Below, piece after piece: positions 1 to 5,237 of a stretch of 7,751 nt of DNA. Each line of letters opens with the position of its first letter. Within the stretch, counting starts at the first letter, position 1. The stretch is from contig DAIAZB010000274.1 in NCBI GenBank assembly GCA_027443745.1, positions 1 through 7,751 on the forward strand, in the 5' to 3' direction. A model generated the notes under the pieces. That model had not been told where the DNA came from, ran no database searches, and worked only from the letters and a program-made list of their open reading frames with translations. The position numbers and the translations under genes were made by a program. Source of the DNA: Thiomonas sp. (lineage in GTDB: Bacteria > Pseudomonadota > Gammaproteobacteria > Burkholderiales > Burkholderiaceae).

Positions 1-20
1 CCGGGAGCATCGCAAGAATT

Positions 21-37
21 CAGATCACAGACATCTG
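21..37. repeat. Short inverted repeat upstream of the ArsR-type gene
   Basis: CAGAT at 21-25 and ATCTG at 33-37 form a 5-base inverted repeat with a 7-base spacer. ArsR-family repressors commonly bind imperfect dyads near their own promoters, so this could be an operator. However, the arms are short, it lies about 165 bases before the preferred start codon, and no promoter is clear beside it. A five-base dyad is common by chance. Confidence 0.15.
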
Positions 38-119
38 CGGACAAGCACAACTCCATCGGGTTTGGGGTACAGGTCAACGCGCACATGGATCGAGTCAAAA
101 ATTCAAATCGTGGACACCC

Positions 120-150
120 CACAAACCCCCACAACCCGCACAACCCGCAC
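120..150. repeat. Short 9-10 base microrepeat, about three units
   Basis: CACAAACCCC (120-129) is followed by two exact copies of CACAACCCG (130-138 and 139-147) and then CAC. The stretch is strongly purine/pyrimidine-biased. It lies in the presumed leader of the ArsR-type gene. If the gene were read from the TTG at 62, this stretch would give a Thr/Pro-rich low-complexity segment unlike the family, which supports it being non-coding. No function is evident. Confidence 0.5.
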
Positions 151-199
151 CAGCGAAGGCTCGGCGGCCCTTGGGGTTTCATTCAACCGGACACTACTG

Positions 200-541
200 A
201 TGTCGATGCCGCCTGTTCGAATTGCCATCGAGGACGAACTTCACGAACGTGTGTTCGTGCTGGCGGCCGAACTGTTCAGCGCCCTGGCGACGCCCGTGCG
301 CTTACGCATTTTGGGCGCCATCTGCGCACGGGGCAAAAGCGTGAATGCCATCGTCGAGGCGGTCGAATCCACGCAGCCCAATGTCTCGCAGCACCTCAAA
401 ATGTTGTATCAGGCGGGGATCGTGGCCAAACGCCGCATCGGCAACCAGATGGTTTACCGCGTGCAAAGCGAAGAGGTCCTTCAGTTGTGCGATCTGGTTT
501 GCGCCAGAATCGCCTCCGAACTCAAGCCGCAGGAGTCATGA
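200..541 (+). CDS. ArsR/SmtB-family winged-helix transcriptional regulator
   Basis: Predicted 113-residue cytoplasmic DNA-binding repressor, the usual ArsR-family length. Residues 19-45 form the first helices, with the family-typical core FSALATPVRLRIL at 26-38. The helix-turn-helix spans about 47-70, with recognition helix TQPNVSQHLKML at 58-69, and the wing is about 73-88 (AGIVAKRRIGNQMVYRV). The classical ELCVCDL metal-binding motif is absent; the matching place reads KSVNAIVEAV. Three cysteines remain, at 42, 97 and 101, the last two near the C-terminal dimerisation helix. A thiol-based (redox or persulfide) sensor like SqrR/BigR is conceivable, but the spacing does not match closely and the effector is unknown. 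ATG at 200 is preferred; ATG at 206 is almost as good. A TTG at 62 would add 46 low-complexity residues and is rejected. No strong ribosome site is seen. Its targets may lie left of the window. Confidence 0.85.
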   Translation: MSMPPVRIAIEDELHERVFVLAAELFSALATPVRLRILGAICARGKSVNAIVEAVESTQPNVSQHLKMLYQAGIVAKRRIGNQMVYRVQSEEVLQLCDLVCARIASELKPQES

Positions 542-813
542 CGCGAGGGCAATCCGGCGCCTTGCGCCAATCGCCTCGGCGCCCGCAAGCGCCATGGGAT
601 GCGCCATCCAGCGGTGAGCATGCCCGCCCAGGCGCCGGTCCCCCGGCGTGACCTTGCCCGCAAGCCTGAGGCGTAAACACCACAGCTTCCATGCAGCAGC
701 GGGTTCGCGTCGGGAAACCACGCTCCGAGCCTGCTACTCAACGGGCTTTTCCGTGGCTGCGGCCTGCATAATCAACACTTCGCCGACTCCGCCAACCAAG
801 CGCCGCCTGGGCC
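542..813. other. Intergenic region between the ArsR-type and sigma-factor genes
   Basis: These 272 bases hold no convincing gene. Two GC-rich potential stem-loops are present. At 556-593 a 10-pair stem with one bulged C joins GGCGC+TTGCG to CGCAA+GCGCC. At 633-648 CGCCGG and CCGGCG flank the 4-base loop TCCC. Neither is followed by a T run, so they are not good intrinsic terminators, although they could slow transcription or help Rho-dependent ending after the ArsR-type gene. The right third should contain the promoter of the sigma-factor operon. Confidence 0.5.
744..772 (+). promoter_or_regulatory. Weak candidate promoter of the sigma-factor operon
   Basis: CATAAT at 767-772 matches the -10 consensus TATAAT at five of six positions and lies 41 bases before the sigma gene start. 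At the proper 17-base distance, 744-749 reads GGCTTT, a poor -35 element. An alternative is an ECF-type promoter around GGAAACC at 713-719, which would permit autoregulation, but its -10 match is weak. Both are guesses. Confidence 0.25.
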
Positions 814-1389
814 ATGCCCACAGAACAAGAACTCTCCGCATTTCTCCGCAGCGTCGACAAGCGCGCCTTCAAGCGCGCGCAATTTGCCACGCAGAACCCG
901 GATGCCGCCCTGGATGTGGTGCAGGACTCGATGATCCGCCTGGCCGACAAGTATGGCGACCACGATCCCGCTGAATGGCCGATGCTGTTCCAGCGTATCC
1001 TGACCAACGCCATACTGGACTGGCACCGGCGGCAGAAGGTGCGCTCGGCCTGGATGAGCAATTTGTCCGATTTCCAGGGCGCTGGCGACGGCGAAGAATT
1101 CGATTTGCTGGAAACTTTGGAGATGGAGACCTGCTCAGAGCAACTCGAGGGCGCCGATCGCCAGCTCGAACGGAGTCAGACGCTGGCCATGTTGGACGAC
1201 GCCATTCAAAAACTGCCGGACCGTCAACGGGAAGCTTTCCTGCTGCGTTATTGGGAGGGGTTGGATGTCGCTGAAACGGCGGCGGCCATGGGTTGTTCCG
1301 AGGGCAGTGTCAAAACGCACTGTTCCAGGGCCACACATACCTTGGCCAAGGCACTCAAAGCGCAAGGTTTCGATCATGGACACGCATAA
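814..1389 (+). CDS. ECF-like RNA polymerase sigma-70-family factor
   Basis: The 191-residue product directs RNA polymerase to specific promoters. Region 2 spans about residues 10-77 and includes the core-binding/-10 segment DVVQDSMIRLADKYGD (34-49) and the helix LFQRILTNAILDWHRRQK (58-75). An acidic linker follows (about 78-120, with GDGEEFDLLETLEMET at 91-106). Region 4 spans about 124-183, with LPDRQREAFLLRYWEGL at 134-150 and the -35-recognising helix-turn-helix at about 151-177 (DVAETAAAMGCSEGSVKTHC). There is no region 1.1 or 3, so it is an ECF/group 4 type. The acidic linker is long and may be a subfamily trait. It heads a run with DUF3619, DUF3106 and RDD genes that recurs in Burkholderiales. 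The ATG at 814 has no clear ribosome site but fits the conserved N-terminus. The regulon is unknown. Confidence 0.93.
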   Translation: MPTEQELSAFLRSVDKRAFKRAQFATQNPDAALDVVQDSMIRLADKYGDHDPAEWPMLFQRILTNAILDWHRRQKVRSAWMSNLSDFQGAGDGEEFDLLETLEMETCSEQLEGADRQLERSQTLAMLDDAIQKLPDRQREAFLLRYWEGLDVAETAAAMGCSEGSVKTHCSRATHTLAKALKAQGFDHGHA

Positions 1390-1810
1390 CAAAAAACTGA
1401 GTTTGACGGCGGCGGAGGCACGTTTCGGCTATCAGGTCGCAGCGCGTCTGACAGAAGGCAACGAGCAGTTGCCTGCGGACATCGCAGAGCGGCTCAAGGG
1501 CATACGCCATATGGTGGTTGACCGGCGCCGCCTGCAGCGGGTGCATCATGCCCAAGTCACGGCATCGACCCGCGACGGCACGGCAACCCTGGGCGGCCCG
1601 GGAGAATCGTCATCCTGGCGCCTGCGGCTGGGCCTGTTGCTGGCGGTTCCCACCTTGTTGTTCGGCCTGTATGCCCTGCAACACTTCCAGCAGGAACGTT
1701 TCGTTCGCAAAATTGCCGATATCGACACCGCCTTGCTGCTCGATAACCTGCCGCCACAGGCCTATGTCGACCCGGGCTTCACCAGCTATCTGCGGCAGAA
1801 CGACGGATGA
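1376..1810 (+). CDS. DUF3619-family single-pass membrane protein, possible anti-sigma factor
   Basis: The 144-residue product has a charged N-terminal half (about 1-80, EARFGYQVAARLTEG at 14-28), one transmembrane helix at about 83-103 (RLGLLLAVPTLLFGLYAL), and a short C-terminal part ending in ALLLDNLPPQAYVDPGFTSY (119-138), which I recognise as the conserved DUF3619 tail. The likely topology is cytoplasmic N-terminus and periplasmic C-terminus. The gene overlaps the sigma gene by 14 bases, with AAGG at 1364-1367 giving an 8-base gap to the ATG, so translation is probably coupled. An overlapping gene for a membrane protein directly after an ECF sigma gene is the usual position of an anti-sigma factor, but no anti-sigma domain motif (for example ZAS HxxxCxxC) is visible. 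The role is inference from position and topology. An in-frame start further upstream would run deep into the sigma gene and is unlikely. Confidence 0.85.
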   Translation: MDTHNKKLSLTAAEARFGYQVAARLTEGNEQLPADIAERLKGIRHMVVDRRRLQRVHHAQVTASTRDGTATLGGPGESSSWRLRLGLLLAVPTLLFGLYALQHFQQERFVRKIADIDTALLLDNLPPQAYVDPGFTSYLRQNDG

Positions 1811-2490
1811 GCGGGCTGTTCATGCGCCGCTGCTCAGGGGCTCGCTTGCCCGTGCTGCGCCTCCAGGCCCTTCGCCATGTGCTCCTGCTGGGCTTGGCTC
1901 TGGTGCTGGCCAGCGGCTGCTGGCACGCTGCGCAAGCGGCCAACCCGGCCACAAACGGCAAACCGACGTGGCAACAACTCACCCCCATGCAACAGGCGGC
2001 GCTGGGACCTTTGCAGGCCGAGTGGCCGCATTTCGACGCCGATCGCAAACGCAAATGGCTGAATATTGCTGCGCGCTACTCGGCCATGAGCCCGGAACAA
2101 CGCACCACGCTGCACCAGCGCATGGTCGAGTGGGTGCGCATGAGCCCGCAGCAACGCCGACAAGCCCGCGAAAATTTTCTCGCCACGGGCAAGGCGCCGC
2201 TGGACAGCCGCAAACAGGCCTGGGAGCGCTACAAGAAGCTGCCGGAAGCTGAAAAACGCGCGCTGGCCCGGGAGGCCAAGCGTCCTCCGCACACGCCCGG
2301 TCATGTCGGACGCTACGAAGCCGAGCAACGCCTCAAGAAGTCCAAAACCCTGGGCCCAACGGGAAGCAGCAATCCTCCTCGGGCCGCCAGCATGCCTGTG
2401 TCCGGTTCCGTGGCCCCGCCGGTGCCTGCCCCCGCGACGGCATCCAAGCCTATGGCGCCTCAACCTCCGCCGCTCAGCCCCAAACCTTGA
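1807..2490 (+). CDS. DUF3106-family exported protein with proline-rich tail
   Basis: The 227-residue product has an N-terminal export signal: basic residues to about 23, a hydrophobic core at 24-36 (HVLLLGLALVLAS), then a lipobox-like LASGC with Cys38, or alternatively a signal peptidase I site after AQA (42-44). It is therefore a lipoprotein or a soluble periplasmic protein. Residues 55-160 are helical and charged, with repeated motifs LTPMQQ (58), MSPEQR (94) and MSPQQR (112). The DUF3106 core RMVEWVRMSPQQRRQARENF lies at 105-124. The motifs recall the LTxxQ motifs of Spy/CpxP periplasmic chaperone-like proteins. The tail from about 183 is Pro/Ala/Ser-rich and probably disordered. The start overlaps the previous stop (ATGA), indicating translational coupling. 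A second Met at residue 6 could also start the protein. A periplasmic stress-sensing or chaperone role is plausible, given the sigma operon, but unproven. Confidence 0.85.
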   Translation: MSGLFMRRCSGARLPVLRLQALRHVLLLGLALVLASGCWHAAQAANPATNGKPTWQQLTPMQQAALGPLQAEWPHFDADRKRKWLNIAARYSAMSPEQRTTLHQRMVEWVRMSPQQRRQARENFLATGKAPLDSRKQAWERYKKLPEAEKRALAREAKRPPHTPGHVGRYEAEQRLKKSKTLGPTGSSNPPRAASMPVSGSVAPPVPAPATASKPMAPQPPPLSPKP

Positions 2491-2602
2491 GTCTGGATCG
2501 GGGCCTGCGTCGGATGGGTGTGCGGTTCAAGCGCGGAAATCGCGACAAGCCCGTGCAACCTGCCCCCCACCTCGTTCCACCTGAACACCGCACAGCATCC
2601 GC

Positions 2603-3094
2603 ATGCCACCCAAGCCCTTGCAAGCGCCCTCGCTGTATCGCCGGCTTGCCGCGCTGCTGTACGAATCCATCGTGCTCTTCGGCGTGACCTGGCTCGCGGC
2701 ACTGCTCTACGGTCTGGCGGTGAGCCAGCGCAGCGGCGTGATGGACAGACATGGTTTGCAGGCAGTGATCTTCCTGACACTGGCGATTTACTTCATCGGC
2801 TTCTGGCTCCGACCCGGGCAGACTGTGGCGATGCGGGCCTGGCGTTTGCGCGTGGTGGATGCAAACGGCCATGCACTGCGTTTCAGCCGTGCCGGCTTGC
2901 GTTTTGTTTTCGGCTGGCTGTGGGTGCTCCCTCCACTGGCCTTGGCTTGGTTGGCCGGGCTGGATCATGCCACCGGGCTGGGCATGCTGTTCGGCTGGAT
3001 GATCTTGTGGGCGCTGGCAAGCTATTTGCGGCCTGACCGTCAGTTCTGGCATGACGCCTTCGCCGGCACGCGACTGATCGACAGCCCGCGCTGA
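2603..3094 (+). CDS. RDD-family integral membrane protein
   Basis: The 163-residue product has hydrophobic segments at about 19-40, 51-69, 101-120 and 124-142. RDD landmarks are visible: LYRRLAALLYESIVLF (11-26), the loop QTVAMRAWRLRVVDANG (73-89), and the C-terminal RQFWHDAFAGTRLI (146-159) with Asp151. The acidic residue usually written as the first D of RDD is Glu21 here, a conservative change. Functions of RDD proteins are largely unknown; some have been linked to ion transport. It lies 112 bases after the DUF3106 gene; I see nothing notable in that gap. It appears to be the last gene of the sigma operon, since a terminator-like hairpin follows. The ATG at 2603 has no clear ribosome site, but the N-terminus is short and family-like. 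Confidence 0.85.
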   Translation: MPPKPLQAPSLYRRLAALLYESIVLFGVTWLAALLYGLAVSQRSGVMDRHGLQAVIFLTLAIYFIGFWLRPGQTVAMRAWRLRVVDANGHALRFSRAGLRFVFGWLWVLPPLALAWLAGLDHATGLGMLFGWMILWALASYLRPDRQFWHDAFAGTRLIDSPR

Positions 3095-3100
3095 GTCGGC

Positions 3101-3143
3101 TGTCGCACTGCGCGCCGCCACGCGATGCGCGACAAGACTTTTT
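3101..3143 (+). terminator. Candidate intrinsic terminator after the RDD gene
   Basis: TGTCGC (3101-3106) pairs with GCGACA (3129-3134), and an inner CGCG (3111-3114) pairs with CGCG (3121-3124). TTTTT follows at 3139-3143. The stem is interrupted and four bases separate it from the T run, so it is imperfect. It starts seven bases after the RDD stop codon, where the end of the sigma operon is expected. Confidence 0.45.
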
Positions 3144-3169
3144 GCTTCGCTGTGATGTTTTCCCCGTTT

Positions 3170-3200
3170 GGCGGATGACATGTCGTCCTTGTCATCCGCC
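3170..3200. repeat. Perfect 11-base inverted repeat upstream of the PlcP-like gene
   Basis: GGCGGATGACA (3170-3180) and TGTCATCCGCC (3190-3200) are exact reverse complements separated by a 9-base spacer. The right arm contains the first half-site of the Pho box, and the left arm carries the same TGTCAT on the other strand. It could be a protein-binding dyad, or, if transcribed from upstream, an RNA hairpin giving extra separation from the sigma operon. No T run follows, so it is not a classical terminator. Confidence 0.7.
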
Positions 3201-3222
3201 TGTCACAAGACATGGCTGCAAT
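3189..3222 (+). promoter_or_regulatory. Pho box and -10 element (PhoB-dependent promoter)
   Basis: TTGTCAT (3189-3195), four bases, then CTGTCAC (3200-3206) matches the PhoB-box consensus CTGTCAT-N4-CTGTCA(C/T) at 13 of 14 positions, with TGTCA cores exactly 11 bases apart. Ten bases later TGCAAT (3217-3222) matches four of six -10 positions. In E. coli phoA the spacer between box and -10 is also 10 bases. By rough count, such a match is expected about 0.002-0.003 times by chance in both strands of this window. The predicted transcription start is 3228-3230, on the start codon of the next gene. PhoB activates such promoters in phosphate limitation. No binding has been tested here. Confidence 0.7.
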
Positions 3223-3231
3223 GCAGCCATG
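3211..3231. repeat. 21-base palindrome spanning the start codon of the PlcP-like gene
   Basis: CATGGCTGCA (3211-3220) and TGCAGCCATG (3222-3231) are perfect reverse complements around a single central A. The right end contains the presumed ATG (3229-3231). The palindrome covers the -10-like element and the expected transcription start, so a dimeric repressor bound here would block initiation. In RNA, an 8-pair stem with loop CAATG could form, but only if transcription begins upstream of 3211. No regulator is known. Confidence 0.6.
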
Positions 3232-4170
3232 CAGCCCAGCCACTTCAGTCCGACACCCACCGACCCGCACCGTCTCGCTCAGGTCCTGGCCGCTGGCACT
3301 GCGCCTGACGGTGCCGACGACACACAGGCCGCCTACCAGTTCCGCACACTCTGGTTGTCCGACATTCACCTCGGCACGCGCGACTGCAAGGCCGAAGCCT
3401 TGCTCGACCTGTTGCGCCATTGCCATGCCGGCACCATTTACCTGGTGGGCGACATCATCGACGGCTGGCAGCTGCGCAAGGGTTGGTTTTGGCCGCAGGC
3501 GCACAACGACGTGGCGCAGAAGTTGCTGCGCAAGGCCCGCAAAGGCTGCCGCGTGGTGTTCATCCCCGGCAATCACGATGCGTTCGCCCGCGACTTTCAC
3601 GGCCTGCACTTCGGCGGCATCGCAGTGGTGTCCGACGCGGTGCATGTGACCGCCAGCGGCACGCGGCTCTGGGTCGTGCATGGCGACTGGTTCGACGGCG
3701 TGGTGATGCACGCCAAGTGGCTCGCCCATCTCGGCGACGCGCTCTACATCTTCACCCTCAAGCTCAACCGCTGGCTCAACCAGGCGCGCCACCGCCTCGG
3801 GTTGTCGTATTGGTCGCTCTCGCAATACCTCAAGGGCAAAGTCAAAAACGCCGTGAGCTATATCTCCAGCTTCGAGCAGTTGCTGGCCGAGGAGGCGGCA
3901 CGGCGGCAATGCGAGGGTGTGGTGTGCGGCCACATCCACCGCGCCGAATTACGCACGATCGACGGCAGCATCTACGCCAACTGCGGCGACTGGGTCGAGA
4001 GCCTGACGGCACTTGCCGAACTGCAGGACGGCACCCTGCAATTGCTCATGTGGAGGCCGTCCGCCTCGGCCCCAGTCGTCCTGACCGAGCTACTGCCGGG
4101 CACCACAAGCAGCGTGCGGCCCGAAGCCCCTGCCCAAACCCCAACGAGCCACATGCCATGCGCATCCTGA
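3229..4170 (+). CDS. Calcineurin-like metallophosphoesterase, PlcP-like (COG2908, LpxH-related)
   Basis: The 313-residue product is predicted to hydrolyse a phosphodiester or pyrophosphate on lipids at the inner membrane using a two-metal centre. The metallophosphoesterase motifs are intact: SDIHLG (44-49, Asp45 and His47), GDIIDG (74-79), GNHD (114-117), HGDWFDG (151-157) and GHIH (234-237). Automatic pipelines often call such proteins UDP-2,3-diacylglucosamine diphosphatase. However, true LpxH is about 240 residues and usually shows GNRDF and GHTHRP, whereas this protein has GNHD, GHIHRAE, WPQAHNDVAQKLLRKARKG (88-106), YWSLSQYLKGKVKNAVSYI (194-212) and NCGDWVESLTA (251-261), as I recall for PlcP-type phospholipases C (Sinorhizobium SMc00171). 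The overlapping glycosyltransferase gene and the Pho box favour PlcP. ATG at 3229 is the last start before the first motif and has no Shine-Dalgarno sequence. The first 36 residues and the tail after about 280 look poorly conserved. Confidence 0.88.
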   Translation: MQPSHFSPTPTDPHRLAQVLAAGTAPDGADDTQAAYQFRTLWLSDIHLGTRDCKAEALLDLLRHCHAGTIYLVGDIIDGWQLRKGWFWPQAHNDVAQKLLRKARKGCRVVFIPGNHDAFARDFHGLHFGGIAVVSDAVHVTASGTRLWVVHGDWFDGVVMHAKWLAHLGDALYIFTLKLNRWLNQARHRLGLSYWSLSQYLKGKVKNAVSYISSFEQLLAEEAARRQCEGVVCGHIHRAELRTIDGSIYANCGDWVESLTALAELQDGTLQLLMWRPSASAPVVLTELLPGTTSSVRPEAPAQTPTSHMPCAS

Positions 4171-5183
4171 TCGTGAGCGACGCCTGGAGTCCCCAGGTGA
4201 ATGGCGTGGTTCGCACCTTGAAGACCACCATTGAGCATTTGCGCGCCCAGGGCGAGGTGGTCGATGTCATCGAGCCGGGTTTGTTCCGCACCGTACCCTG
4301 CCCGACCTACCCCGAAATCCGCCTGAGCTGGCGGCCCAAGAAAAGGATGATGCAGCGCATCGCCGCGTTCGGTCCGGAGGTGGTGCACATCGCCACCGAA
4401 GGGCCGCTGGGCTTGGCCGCGAGGCGCGCCGCGCTGCGACTCGGCATCCCCCTGACCACGGCTTACCACACACGATTTCCCGAGTATGTGAAAGCCCGCT
4501 TCGGCATCCCCCTGGCCTGGACTTACGCCTACCTGCGCTGGTTTCACAACGCCGCGCGCGTCACCCTGGTGCCGACCCAGGTTGTGCGCAGCGACCTCGC
4601 GGCGCGGGGCCTGACCCGACTGGCGCTGTGGTCACGCGGAGTCGACGGACGCATGTTTTTCCCACGCCATGGGCAGCGGCTAGATGGCGACCCGCCCATC
4701 TTTCTCTACGTCGGCCGCGTCGCGATCGAAAAGAATATCGATGCCTTCCTCGATCTCGACCTTCCGGGCACCAAATGGGTGGTCGGCGAAGGCCCTGAAC
4801 TCGACCGCATCCGGCGTGAACATCCCGGCGTTCGCTTTCTCGGCTTGCTGACGCAAGACCGCCTCGCCGAGGTCTACTCCGGCGCCGACGTGTTCGTCTT
4901 CCCCAGCCGCACCGACACCTTCGGCTTGGTGCTGATCGAGGCCCTGGCCTGCGGCTGCCCGGTCGCGGCCTACCCCGTCACCGGTCCGGTCGACGTGATC
5001 GGTGATGCGCCCGCCGGCGTGCTCGACGAAGATCTGCGTGCCGCCTGTCTCGCGGCCTTGCGCATTCCACGGCAAAACGCCGTGGCCCATGCTCGCCAAT
5101 TCACCTGGCAACGCGCCACCAACCAGTTTCTGCAGCATCTGCGGGAGGCCAGCGCGCCACCGCCACGACATCCCACCAGTTAG
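4158..5183 (+). CDS. GT4-family glycosyltransferase, probably diacylglycerol glycosyltransferase
   Basis: The 341-residue GT-B-fold enzyme transfers a sugar from a nucleotide sugar to an acceptor. The N-terminal domain begins with ILIVSDAWSPQVNGVVRTL (3-21) and includes the acceptor-side EPGLF (39-43) and TAYHTRFPEYV (101-111). The donor-binding C-terminal domain shows YVGRVAIEKNID (184-195, Arg187 and Lys192), VGEGPELDRI (209-218) and SRTDTFGLVLIEALACGCPV (250-269). The E-x7-E motif reads Asp253-x7-Glu261. This subfamily holds lipid glycosyltransferases such as Agt of Agrobacterium, SqdX and the mannosyltransferases MgtA/PimB, and annotation often says GDP-mannose-dependent alpha-mannosyltransferase. 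Overlap of 13 bases with the PlcP-like gene suggests coupled translation and a diacylglycerol acceptor; the sugar donor cannot be told. ATG at 4158 fits the conserved N-terminus; only a weak ACGAG precedes it. Confidence 0.9.
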   Translation: MRILIVSDAWSPQVNGVVRTLKTTIEHLRAQGEVVDVIEPGLFRTVPCPTYPEIRLSWRPKKRMMQRIAAFGPEVVHIATEGPLGLAARRAALRLGIPLTTAYHTRFPEYVKARFGIPLAWTYAYLRWFHNAARVTLVPTQVVRSDLAARGLTRLALWSRGVDGRMFFPRHGQRLDGDPPIFLYVGRVAIEKNIDAFLDLDLPGTKWVVGEGPELDRIRREHPGVRFLGLLTQDRLAEVYSGADVFVFPSRTDTFGLVLIEALACGCPVAAYPVTGPVDVIGDAPAGVLDEDLRAACLAALRIPRQNAVAHARQFTWQRATNQFLQHLREASAPPPRHPTS

Positions 5184-5237
5184 GTTTAGGCAGCGCCTCG
5201 ACTCGCCTGCGGCAACCACCAAGCCAGCCCAAGCACC

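Noticed and set aside
62..199. In-frame extension of the ArsR-type protein from a TTG start (46 extra residues)
   Set aside because: The added segment is Thr/Pro-rich low complexity produced by the CACAACCCG microrepeat, does not resemble the family, and would make the protein far longer than usual. The ATG at 200 gives a normal length.
556..648. GC-rich hairpins after the ArsR-type gene as intrinsic terminators
   Set aside because: Stems are real on paper, but no T run follows either one, and such stems are frequent in GC-rich intergenic DNA.
713..742. ECF-type autoregulatory promoter (GGAAACC then TCAAC) before the sigma gene
   Set aside because: The -35 match is partial and the distance to the -10-like bases is longer than usual. 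It is too weak to list as a site.
3040..3939. 299-codon open frame on the minus strand opposite the PlcP-like gene
   Set aside because: It is antisense to a gene with all five metallophosphoesterase motifs and covers the Pho-box region. Its composition is that of a shadow frame in GC-rich DNA and no family motif is seen.
3420..4157. Upstream in-frame extension of the glycosyltransferase by 246 codons
   Set aside because: This stretch overlaps the PlcP-like gene in another frame and translates to Arg-rich low-complexity sequence. The conserved GT4 N-terminus starts at the ATG at 4158.
3229..4170. Straight assignment as LpxH of lipid A synthesis
   Set aside because: The fold is shared, but motif details (GNHD, GHIH, KVKNAVSYI), length, the glycosyltransferase neighbour and the Pho box fit PlcP better. 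LpxH activity cannot be excluded from sequence alone, so no gene symbol was given.
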